36,790 bases of DNA, taken from positions 1-36,790 of the forward strand of contig CAKSCV010000025.1 of NCBI GenBank assembly GCA_934444645.1, written 5' to 3'. The notes below the pieces were generated by a model. It was not told where the DNA came from and made no database searches. It saw only the letters and a program-made list of their open reading frames with translations. Shown here piece by piece: positions 14,685 through 22,590 of this stretch (position 1 is its first letter; each line of letters begins with the position of its first letter). The stretch comes from an uncultured Eubacteriales bacterium. GTDB lineage: Bacteria > Bacillota > Clostridia > Oscillospirales > CAG-382. The position numbers and the translations under genes were made by a program.

Positions 14685-15479
14685 ATGAAATCAAGCCCTT
14701 TGGAAAAAGCGTCCAAGCCGCCGCGTATCGCCGTCAGTCTTGTCTATAACGGCGCATGCTATTGCGGCTGGCAGGTGCAGCAAAATGCCGTCAGTGTCCA
14801 GCAGACCGTGCAGGACGCACTCGAAAAGCTGCTGTCGTTCCGGCCGGATATCAGCGGCTGCTCCCGCACGGATGCCGGGGTACACGCTAATCACTATGTG
14901 TTTCATATGGATTCGGACGGCATCGGCGTTGCGCCGGAAAAGCTGCCGCTTGCCTTGAATGCGCACTTGAAAAACGCGGATATTGCCGCCAAAAGCGCAC
15001 GCTATGAACCGACGGAGTTTCATGCCCGTTACAGCTGCATCGGAAAAGAGTATATTTACAAGATCTGGAATGCACCTTACCGGAATCCGTTTTACGAGGG
15101 CCGGGCATGGTTTTATCCGTACAAGCTCGATGAAACGTCTTTAACTTTTGTCGGAAAAGAATTCTGCGGTACGCACGATTTCGGCGGCTTTATGTCTAAG
15201 GGCTCGAAAATCACGGAGGACACGGTGCGCACGGTCCGTTATTTTGACGTGACGCGTGAAGGGGAGCTTGTGACGATTCGTGTGTGTGCCGATGGGTTTT
15301 TGTACAACATGGTGCGCATCATGGCCGGAACATATGCGCTTGCGGCGTCAGGGAAGCTGAAAGAAGGCGATCTGACGCGGATTTTATCGCTTCGCGATCG
15401 TTCGCTTGCCGGAGACACGGCACCGGCGCACGGCCTGTATCTGAATCGGGTATTCTATCCGGAGGAATATGGGCTTTGA
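14685..15479 (+). CDS. truA: tRNA pseudouridine(38-40) synthase TruA
   Basis: A 264-residue enzyme that makes pseudouridine at positions 38-40 of tRNA anticodon stems. The catalytic Asp is residue 63 in SRTDAGVHAN. Other family segments are YNGACYCGWQVQ at the N-terminus, YSCIGKEYIYKI, GTHDFGGFMSKG, and FLYNMVRIMAGTY at the C-terminus. The length is normal. AAGGGGAG precedes the ATG, and the gene sits 12 nt behind ecfT, the classical ecfT-truA order. Downstream, where rplM-rpsI usually follow, repeat unit D begins instead. Confidence 0.95.
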   Translation: MKSSPLEKASKPPRIAVSLVYNGACYCGWQVQQNAVSVQQTVQDALEKLLSFRPDISGCSRTDAGVHANHYVFHMDSDGIGVAPEKLPLALNAHLKNADIAAKSARYEPTEFHARYSCIGKEYIYKIWNAPYRNPFYEGRAWFYPYKLDETSLTFVGKEFCGTHDFGGFMSKGSKITEDTVRTVRYFDVTREGELVTIRVCADGFLYNMVRIMAGTYALAASGKLKEGDLTRILSLRDRSLAGDTAPAHGLYLNRVFYPEEYGL

Positions 15480-15507
15480 AGCTTTCCGATTTATGGAACG
15501 TTTCAAA

Positions 15508-17410
15508 GGCTTTTTTGGAATCCTTTTTGTGCCTTACAAAAAGGATGGAAAAGTTCTTAAGAGGTTTAATTGGTTTGTACGAAGCCGCGGCTGCGGTGCG
15601 AAGTTGGAGTTTTGCAGAAACTCGAAGCATCCTTACAAAGGTTTTAATTGTTGCGGTGCGAAGCTGCCATTGCGGTGCGCTGTTTCGAGGTTTGCAGAAC
15701 CTCGAAGCTCCCCAGAAGGGGACGTTTTTGGTTCTTTTCGCTTGTACGAAAAGAACCAAAAGTACACCAGAGGTCTGCGGACCTCTGGACTCCGGGGACG
15801 ATTCAAAGCTCTGCCGGAAGTAACTTTGCAGAAAATTCCGACGGCACGTGCCGAAACCGGTTTTGCCTGCAAAACGCCGGCGTAAAGGCTTTGAATCGGT
15901 GCGAATGGGTGGCTGTACTGCTGACGCAAGACTGGTATTTTTCGAAAAAGGATTGTTTGTAGTGCAAGCTCACAGTTGCAAGCGGCATTCGAAAAGGATT
16001 GCTGCACGTTAGCTTGGGTGCGGTGGGAAGTTGGAGTTTTGCAATGCTGAAACAAGGTTTGATAAACCTCGGAAAATTCCAAAAGGATTTAATTTGCTTT
16101 GTGCGAAGTTGGTATCTTTGTGGCTGATTTGAGGTTTGCAGAACCTCGAAGCTTCCCGGAAAGGGAACGGTTTTATTCTTTTTGCGTTGTGCAAAAAGAA
16201 CCAAAAAGCACACCAGAGGTTTGCGAACCTCTGGACTCCGGGGACGATTCAAAGCTCTGCCGGAAACACTTTTGTAAAGCTTTCCGGCGGCTCGTTCCGA
16301 AACCGGTTTTGTCCGCAAAACGCCGGCGAAGAGGCTTTGAATCGGTGCGAAAGGGTAGCTGTACTGCAAACGCAAGACTGATGTTTTTCGAAAATGAGAA
16401 GGTGTACAGCAAGCTCACAGTAAGTTTTCGCAGATGAAATTTACGGCTGCACGTTAGCTTTGGTGTAGTACGAAATTGAACTTTTTGTATGCTGAAAAAA
16501 CTTTTCTCTATCGGATAGCTTTGCATGAGCTGAAAAAACGCCTTTTTCGCGAATCAAAAAATTTCATTAGCAGAAACTTTACGAACTTCACTCAAAGCCG
16601 CTTTTTTACGCACAAAAAATTCTTTTGCACGTACCTTTCTTCTCTGTCCGCAAAAATTCCCATTTTTACAAACCAAAAGCTTTTCTTTTGTTGAAAGCTT
16701 TACGAACTGTCCTCAAAAAACGCCTTTTTTACGTACAAAAAACCTTTTATTTGCACAAACCTTTCCTTATTGCTATCCAAAATTACTCTTTTCCACCCTC
16801 CACCTCCCATTTCAACGCCCCTTAACCTACTGTCTGCAAAGAATACAGCTGTTCTTTTCATCTTTGCTCTAACTCCTTACGCTGTAAAGCCGGAACCTCG
16901 CACCGATTCAAATCATTGCCGGCGATACCCGGAAAACTGCTGTTTTCTGCCTTGCCGGTTACCTGATGAACGCCGGTCATTTTAACAATAACCATGTATC
17001 GACCGGCGATTTGAATCGAGGTCGCAGGACGGAGTCCCGCGTGCTTTTTGGTTACTTTTTGCACGATGCAAAAAGTGACAATTCGTATCCCTTTGCAGGA
17101 AGCTCCGAGGTTTTTCAAACCTCGGAACAGCACACACAAACAACAACCTCGCACAAAACAAATTAAATCCTTTCCCAAAGGGAGCTCCGAGGTTCTGCAA
17201 ACCTCGAAACAGCACACACAAACAACAAACTCATGCAATCCAATTAAATCCTTCCGCCGCCCCCAGCGGCATCCTTTCGGCGGTCTCCGACGCACAAAAA
17301 CTTGCCACCGGCAACTTTTTGCACGTCAGAGCAGCATTTTTTCTGTTGCTGACGCAACATTTTTCGCCGCCCCCAGCGGCAATCCCCGGCAGCTTCGCCG
17401 CCATATTTCC
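15508..17410 (+). repeat. Palindromic repeat unit D, with doubled type II arm
   Basis: The longest unit, about 1.9 kb between truA and the aminopeptidase. An outer T/A-rich hairpin (15508-15553) is followed by two successive type II arms. Arm 1: H1 (15604-15628, 15683-15706), H3 (15725-15761), H2 (15767-15788), H4 type II (15800-15897). Arm 2: H1 (16128-16150), H3 (16173-16208), H2 (16213-16234), H4 type II (16246-16343). Then come the T-rich middle (16500-16815), the ACAGCTGT block (16818-16858), H4 type I (16905-17017), H3 (17045-17080) and two H1 (17104-17126, 17186-17208). H2 is missing on the right; a block with GCAGGACGGAGTC takes its place. Short GC hairpins and block H5 (17278-17330) close it. 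Confidence 0.88.
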
Positions 17411-17430
17411 CTTTCCGCAATTTTTAACGG

Positions 17431-17459
17431 TTGAAAAATTAAAAATTACATATTATAGT
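17431..17459 (+). promoter_or_regulatory. Promoter for the 17532-22206 operon
   Basis: TTGAAA-N17-TATAGT lies 72 nt before the aminopeptidase start and just outside repeat unit D, in AT-rich sequence. Confidence 0.7.
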
Positions 17460-17531
17460 AGTGTTGTCGAATAAAATTAAAATATTTTTGTCGGCTTTTC
17501 CGGAATTTTCAAAAGAAAGGTGGTTTTTTCC

Positions 17532-18941
17532 ATGGAAAACAAAAAAACACAAGCCGAACTCTTAAAAGAAAAGCTCTTTGCCACACATAAAAGTGCTTAC
17601 GAACTCTGCGATGAACAGGAGATCTTAAAGGCGTACAATTATTGCGGCGACTATATGAATTTCTTAAATGCCGCAAAAACCGAACGCGAATGCGTCACCG
17701 AAGCCGTGAAAATGCTCGACGCGGCAGGGTTTACCCCGTTCGAATACGGCAGAAACTATGCGACCGGCGACAAATTCTATCTTAATAACCGCGGCAAAGC
17801 CCTCTATGCCGTCGTTATGGGCAAAAAGAGCCTTGAAGACGGTCTCAGCATTGCGGCCGGTCACATCGACAGCCCGCGCATCGACTTAAAGCAAAATCCG
17901 CTTTACGAAGAAGGCGGCATGGCGTTCTTCAAAACCCATTATTACGGCGGTATCAAGAAGTTTCAATGGGTCACCATTCCGCTTGCCCTTCACGGCGTGA
18001 TCGTCAAGGAAGACGGCACGGTCATCAACGTCTGCATCGGTGAAGACGAGAGCGATCCCGTTTTCTATATCACCGACGTCCTGCCGCATCTCGGCAAGGA
18101 TCAGGCCGCCAAAACGGTTGCTAACGTCTTTACCGGCGAAGACCTGAATGTTCTTGTCGGCAGCCGTCCGTATGATGATGACAAAATAAGCGAAAAGATC
18201 AAATTAAACATTTTGGCTCTCTTAAACGAAAAATACGATGTCACCGAGGCAGACCTGCTTTCCGCCGAGCTTAGCCTTGTGCCGGGCGCACGCGCCAGAG
18301 ACATCGGCTTTGACCGCAGTCTTATCGGTGCTTACGGTCACGATGACCGCGTCTGCTCCTACCCGATCCTCTCAGCCATTCTCGATATGGCGCACAACAC
18401 GCCGGAATATACCTCGGTCACCATTTTGGCAGACAAAGAGGAAATCGGCAGCGAGGGCAACACCGGTATGCAGTCGTTCGCCTTTGAAAATATGCTTGTC
18501 GAAATGGCAGTGAACGCCGGCGTCAATCCGCGGAAGATGTTTGTTAACTCCAAGTGCCTGTCGGCAGACGTGACGGCTTGCTTCGACCCGAATTTTGCCG
18601 AGGTTTATGAAACGCGCAACGCTGCTTTCATCAACAAAGGCGTCGCCATGAACAAATTCACCGGTGCACGCGGCAAATCCTCCACCAACGACGCACACGC
18701 CGAATATGTCGCCTATATCCGCAGCATCTTCAACAAAGCCGGCTGCGTTTGGCAGACCAGCGAGCTCGGCAAGGTCGACCAGGGCGGCGGCGGCACGGTT
18801 GCCATGTATTTGGCAAAGCTTGACATCGACACGGTCGATGTGGGCGTGCCGGTCATTTCTATGCACGCGCCCTTTGAAGTGGTCTCCAAGACCGACGTGT
18901 ATATGGCTTATAAGGCCTTCCGTGCCTTCTTTGAAAGATAA
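17532..18941 (+). CDS. M18 family zinc aminopeptidase
   Basis: A 469-residue cytosolic metallopeptidase of the M18 (aspartyl aminopeptidase-like) family, releasing N-terminal residues from peptides. Di-zinc ligands are recognisable: His and Asp in AAGHIDSPRIDLK (about residues 111-113), Glu residues in LADKEEIGSEGNTG, and the late His in VISMHAPFEVVSK. The GYGHDDR-like segment (GAYGHDDRVCSYPI) matches the family's central pattern. The ATG at 17532 is taken as start, 11 nt after AGAAAGG; an in-frame GTG at 17520 abuts that site and is too close. First gene of a compact five-gene operon. Confidence 0.93.
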   Translation: MENKKTQAELLKEKLFATHKSAYELCDEQEILKAYNYCGDYMNFLNAAKTERECVTEAVKMLDAAGFTPFEYGRNYATGDKFYLNNRGKALYAVVMGKKSLEDGLSIAAGHIDSPRIDLKQNPLYEEGGMAFFKTHYYGGIKKFQWVTIPLALHGVIVKEDGTVINVCIGEDESDPVFYITDVLPHLGKDQAAKTVANVFTGEDLNVLVGSRPYDDDKISEKIKLNILALLNEKYDVTEADLLSAELSLVPGARARDIGFDRSLIGAYGHDDRVCSYPILSAILDMAHNTPEYTSVTILADKEEIGSEGNTGMQSFAFENMLVEMAVNAGVNPRKMFVNSKCLSADVTACFDPNFAEVYETRNAAFINKGVAMNKFTGARGKSSTNDAHAEYVAYIRSIFNKAGCVWQTSELGKVDQGGGGTVAMYLAKLDIDTVDVGVPVISMHAPFEVVSKTDVYMAYKAFRAFFER

Positions 18942-18968
18942 TCATTTCGTAACAGGAGAATTTTTGAT

Positions 18969-20279
18969 ATGATAACCGAATGCTTGAAAAAGGCTGTGCA
19001 GAATGGCGATTATGACAAGGCTTTCCGCGCACTGTACGGTGCGGACGCCAACCTTTTTGACGTAAAGGTACGCTACCTTTCCGCTATCGACAGCTTTGAA
19101 ACGCTGTACGGTGCGGCTTTGCCCGAAACGGCTGAGATTCGTCTGTTTTCCGTTCCCGGAAGAAGCGAAATTTCCGGCAACCACACCGATCACAACCACG
19201 GCCGCGTACTTGCCGCGTCCATCAGCCTTGATATCATCGCAGTGGCTGCCAAGACCGATAAAAACGAGATCCGCATCAAATCCGAGGGCTTTGACGAGGA
19301 CGTTGTGTCCACCGACGACGTGAAAACCGTTCGTCCGGACGAAAAATACAAGGCCAGCGCCATCATCCGCGGTATGTGCGACGGATTTTTGAACCATGCG
19401 CACACCATCGGCGGTTTTGTCGCTTACACCACCTCCAACGTCTTAAAAGGCTCGGGACTTTCCTCTTCGGCGGCTTTTGAAGATATGGTCGGCAACCTGT
19501 TAAACCATTTCTACAATGACGGTGCGGTCTCTGCCATCGAAATCGCAAAGCTCGCCCAGTACGCCGAAAACGTGCATTTCGGCAAGCCCTGCGGCTTAAT
19601 GGATCAGATGGCGTGCGCCGTCGGCGGCTTTGTTGCCATCGATTTCAAGGATCCGCAAAATCCGGTCGTCGAAAAGCTGCCGTTTGATCTCGACGCGGCA
19701 GGTCTTTCGCTGTGCATTGTCAATACCGGCGGCAACCATGCCGATCTGAACGAGGATTATGCCTCGGTTCCGGCTGATATGAAGGCTTGTGCCAAGCTTC
19801 TCGGCGTGGATTTTTTGGCAGATACCGACAAAAAAACGCTGCTGTCGCGAGCCGCAGAAGTCCGCGAAAAGCTCGGCGACCGCGCACTCCTGCGTTCGCT
19901 CCACTTCTTTAACGAAAACCAACGTGTCAAAGCGCAGCGGGATGCGCTCGAAAAAGGCGATCTTGCCGGCTTCCTTGCCGGTGTGCGTGCGTCGGGGCTT
20001 TCCTCGGCGACCCTGCTGCAAAACGTGTACACCGTCAAAAACGTCAACGAGCAGGGACTCACTGTGGCTCTCGCGCTTGCCGGAGAGGTGCTTGACGGCG
20101 TGAAGGGCAGTGCCTACCGCGTGCATGGCGGCGGTTTTGCCGGTACGATCCAGGCGTTTGTGCCGAAAAAGACCGTTCCGGAATTCATCGCTGCCGAAGA
20201 AGCCGTGTTCGGCAAAGGCAACGTGTATGTGCTGTCGGTGCGGCCGTTCGGTGCAGTGGCACTCGATAAGATCGGCTGA
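18969..20279 (+). CDS. Galactokinase-like GHMP kinase
   Basis: A 436-residue GHMP-superfamily sugar kinase, most like galactokinase, which phosphorylates galactose at C1 with ATP. The N-terminal signature is VPGRSEISGNHTDHNHGR, where classic galactokinases have PGRVNLIGEHTDYN; this is a clear but diverged match. The phosphate loop is LKGSGLSSSAAFEDMVGNLL, and the C-terminal GHMP motif is VHGGGFAGTIQAFV. Divergence at the galactose-binding signature means another sugar is possible. AACAGGAG precedes the ATG. It follows the aminopeptidase by 27 nt. No galT or galE is present. Confidence 0.88.
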   Translation: MITECLKKAVQNGDYDKAFRALYGADANLFDVKVRYLSAIDSFETLYGAALPETAEIRLFSVPGRSEISGNHTDHNHGRVLAASISLDIIAVAAKTDKNEIRIKSEGFDEDVVSTDDVKTVRPDEKYKASAIIRGMCDGFLNHAHTIGGFVAYTTSNVLKGSGLSSSAAFEDMVGNLLNHFYNDGAVSAIEIAKLAQYAENVHFGKPCGLMDQMACAVGGFVAIDFKDPQNPVVEKLPFDLDAAGLSLCIVNTGGNHADLNEDYASVPADMKACAKLLGVDFLADTDKKTLLSRAAEVREKLGDRALLRSLHFFNENQRVKAQRDALEKGDLAGFLAGVRASGLSSATLLQNVYTVKNVNEQGLTVALALAGEVLDGVKGSAYRVHGGGFAGTIQAFVPKKTVPEFIAAEEAVFGKGNVYVLSVRPFGAVALDKIG

Positions 20280-20282
20280 CGC

Positions 20283-20705
20283 ATGAGCCGAAAATTTCAC
20301 GCAAAGGCCAAGCGAATCGCCGCGCCGGGCAAGGTGTCCGCACCGGACACAACGTCTGCGCCGCAACAGACCGGAAACATCGGCAAGCTCAAAATTATCG
20401 GCTTTTTGGTGCTTGCAACCGGTCTTGCGGGCGGTGTGTATATCGCCGCTGCGAAAGCCGCCTTTGCACCGGTGTTCCATGCGTATTGGATCCTCAGTGC
20501 CGTGCTTTTGTGTGCGGCGCTGTGTTTGAACCGAAGAAACGAGTACCGGTATACAAAAGAAACGGCTATGGGAGATCCCGAAACTGCCAAAACGGTTTAC
20601 TATAAACGGAAAAAGCAGGTGAAATACGTGCTTCTTGTGCTGCTGCCGTTTTTGTTCACCGTGCTTGCCGACACGGTCTATCTGTTATTTTTTGTCAAAA
20701 CCTAA
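20283..20705 (+). CDS. Small membrane protein of unknown function
   Basis: A 140-residue protein whose ATG lies 3 nt after the kinase stop codon, so translation is probably coupled. The first ~35 residues are basic and Ala/Pro-rich (MSRKFHAKAKRIAAPGKVSA). Then come about three membrane helices, near residues 37-58 (IIGFLVLATGLAGGVYIAAA), 62-80 (AYWILSAVLLCAALCL) and 115-138 (YVLLVLLPFLFTVLADTVYL), with a charged loop between the second and third. I recognise no family. The tight position between the kinase and the WalJ-like gene supports it as a real gene. Confidence 0.8.
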   Translation: MSRKFHAKAKRIAAPGKVSAPDTTSAPQQTGNIGKLKIIGFLVLATGLAGGVYIAAAKAAFAPVFHAYWILSAVLLCAALCLNRRNEYRYTKETAMGDPETAKTVYYKRKKQVKYVLLVLLPFLFTVLADTVYLLFFVKT

Positions 20706-20746
20706 GAGGGTTTTGCACCTTTATTTTGCTGTAAGGAACCATATTC

Positions 20747-21538
20747 ATGAATCAAACCACTTCCGTCAAGGTTGTTCCGCTGTTTTCCGGCTCGTCCGGA
20801 AATGCCACTTACATACGCTTCGGCGACCGTGAGCTTTTGGTGGACGCCGGCGTTTCCTGCAAGGCGCTGCAAACGGCACTGGAAACGCTGGATACCGGAC
20901 TTTCGCGCATTTCGGGCATTTTTGTGACGCATGAGCATCACGATCACATACGCGGCCTCGAAACGGTGTCTAAAAAGTTTCGTATACCGGTATATATGCA
21001 GGAAAGCTCCTACAAAAGCCTCGATAAACCGACGCTCCGTGCTGCGCTTGCGCCGCATGTGCAGTTTATCGCACCGGGCGAAACGGTGGATTTGGGCGAT
21101 GTGTGTACGAGCGTATTCAAAACGCCGCATGATGCTTGCGGCAGCGTTGGCTTCCGATTCAATTTTTCCGACGGTTCGTCGCTCGGATATGCGACCGATA
21201 TCGGGTATGTCACCAAAGGCATCGCCGCCGGGCTGTTCGGTTGTCAGACTGTGATTTTGGAGAGCAACTACGATGTGCAGATGCTGAAGACCGGACCGTA
21301 TCCGTATTATTTGAAACAGCGGATCGAATCGGACGGCGGCCATCTTTCGAACGATGCGGCGGCGGCTTTCGTGCCGTATCTGCTCGAAAACGGCACACGA
21401 AAAATCATTCTGGCACACCTTTCAGAGGAAAACAACACGCCGCGTCTTGCCCATGACACCTGTGTGCGCGCGTTAGATGCTGCCGGTGCCGAACCGAAGG
21501 AATATAAATTGACGGTTGCCATGAAATCGATTTTGTAA
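20747..21538 (+). CDS. walJ: MBL-fold metallo-hydrolase, WalJ/YycJ type
   Basis: A 263-residue metallo-beta-lactamase-fold hydrolase. The N-terminus has the WalJ/YycJ hallmark PLFSGSSGNATYI, and the metal-binding HxHxDH motif is in VTHEHHDHIRG. Later conserved segments include SLGYATDIGY and VILESNYD, and the C-terminal ILAHLSEENNTP carries a further metal-ligand His. WalJ is usually in the WalKR operon of Bacillota and is thought to be an exonuclease-like enzyme affecting replication and cell-wall homeostasis; here walR/walK are not adjacent. It lies 41 nt after the membrane protein gene, with AAGGAACC-like sequence before the ATG. Confidence 0.9.
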   Translation: MNQTTSVKVVPLFSGSSGNATYIRFGDRELLVDAGVSCKALQTALETLDTGLSRISGIFVTHEHHDHIRGLETVSKKFRIPVYMQESSYKSLDKPTLRAALAPHVQFIAPGETVDLGDVCTSVFKTPHDACGSVGFRFNFSDGSSLGYATDIGYVTKGIAAGLFGCQTVILESNYDVQMLKTGPYPYYLKQRIESDGGHLSNDAAAAFVPYLLENGTRKIILAHLSEENNTPRLAHDTCVRALDAAGAEPKEYKLTVAMKSIL

Positions 21539-21561
21539 AAGGCAAACCGGAAAGGAATACC

Positions 21562-22206
21562 ATGACACGATTGATCGTTGTCCGTCACGGACAAAGCGAA
21601 GGAAACGCTAAGGGCGAATTTCACGGACAATACAACTCTGACCTCACCGCACTCGGTCACGAACAAGCCGAACGAACGGCTGAATATGTAGACCGGTATA
21701 CTATCGACGCCATCCTTTCCAGCGATATACGCCGCGCCTATTCCACGGCGAAGCACACCGCCGATCGCCGCGGTCTGCCGATCATCGCAGATACCGGCCT
21801 TCGCGAGATTTTTGCCGGCGATTGGGAACAAATGAAGTTCACCGAAATTCCCAAAAAATATCCTGAAGAATACCGGCTTTGGTGCGAGGACATCGCGCAT
21901 AGCCGCCTGCCGCACGGCGAAAGCGTAGCTGGGATGGCCGCACGAGTCAACGCAGCTTTTGCGAAAATCGTCGCGGAATATGACGGAAAAACCGTATTTA
22001 TTGCCACGCATTCCACGCCGATTCGCGCCATGCGCTGCACGTGGAGCGGCTTGCCGCTTACGGCCATGCAGACACTCGGTTGGGTCGTGAATGCGTCGGT
22101 GACGGTGGTGGAATGCGACGGCAGCAGCTATCGGGAAATCTGTGTCGGTCAAGCGGCACACTTGGAAAAGGCCGGTCTGCTGACCAATTTGCCGAAAAAC
22201 ATTTAA
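21562..22206 (+). CDS. Histidine phosphatase family protein
   Basis: A 214-residue member of the phosphoglycerate mutase-like phosphatase superfamily. The phosphorylated His is residue 9 in VVRHGQSEGN. The second catalytic His is in FIATHSTPIRAM, and the acid residue lies in LREIFAGDWEQMKF. Such proteins dephosphorylate small phospho-compounds or act as cofactor-dependent mutases; the substrate is not evident. Last gene of the operon, 23 nt after walJ, with GGAAAGGAA before the ATG, and followed by a strong terminator. Confidence 0.92.
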   Translation: MTRLIVVRHGQSEGNAKGEFHGQYNSDLTALGHEQAERTAEYVDRYTIDAILSSDIRRAYSTAKHTADRRGLPIIADTGLREIFAGDWEQMKFTEIPKKYPEEYRLWCEDIAHSRLPHGESVAGMAARVNAAFAKIVAEYDGKTVFIATHSTPIRAMRCTWSGLPLTAMQTLGWVVNASVTVVECDGSSYREICVGQAAHLEKAGLLTNLPKNI

Positions 22207-22287
22207 GTATACCGGTACACAAGCACTTTAATGCACCGGCATACATTTGAATCTTGCAAAGATTTTCCCGAAAACTCAAACAGCTAT

Positions 22288-22329
22288 AAAGAAGCCGAAG
22301 GACGGAGCTGCCGCCCTTCGGCTTCTTTT
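22288..22329 (+). terminator. Intrinsic terminator of the 17532-22206 operon
   Basis: GAAGCCGAAGG pairs with CCTTCGGCTTC around a 13-nt loop, followed by TTTT. Confidence 0.85.
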
Positions 22330-22517
22330 CGTTGTCGCTCATACCGTTTTACCGTCATAAAACGGTAGTTTGGCGAGAAATTTTTGAATTTCAGAGAAAA
22401 AGAATCGGGCGGCATGTTGCTGAAAAGCACGCGCGGTCTGCTGAAAACGTGCGTTTACTTTGAGAAATTACGGATAAAAAACATTAACGGAAAAATAGCG
22501 TGTTTTGTATAAAAGTG

Positions 22518-22546
22518 TTGCAAAACGCGAAAAAGTGTGGTATAAT
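22518..22546 (+). promoter_or_regulatory. Promoter for the NSS transporter
   Basis: TTGCAA-N17-TATAAT lies 45 nt before the start codon at 22591. Confidence 0.8.
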
Positions 22547-22590
22547 GTAACGTATTCTTTGCAAAACACATTTTAAGGATGGACAAACAC

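Larger units (their letters stand above)
22207..22590 (+). other. Intergenic gap: terminator and NSS transporter promoter
   Basis: No gene is seen. The gap starts with a short hairpin using ACCGGT/ACCGGC words (22207-22248), then the terminator at 22288-22329, about 190 nt of unremarkable AT-rich sequence, and the transporter promoter at 22518-22546. Confidence 0.6.

Noticed and set aside
15633..16437. Overlapping open frames of 100-190 codons inside the repeat units (for example on both strands of unit D, and similar ones in A, B, C and E)
   Set aside because: They read the hairpin repeats in several frames and on both strands at once, share peptide words only because the DNA repeats, lack ribosome binding sites and show no protein family features. 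Databases may list such frames as hypothetical proteins, but they are products of the repeats.
22330..22517. Riboswitch or leader RNA upstream of the NSS transporter
   Set aside because: No recognisable riboswitch core is seen, and the promoter at 22518-22546 lies downstream of this stretch, leaving only a short leader.
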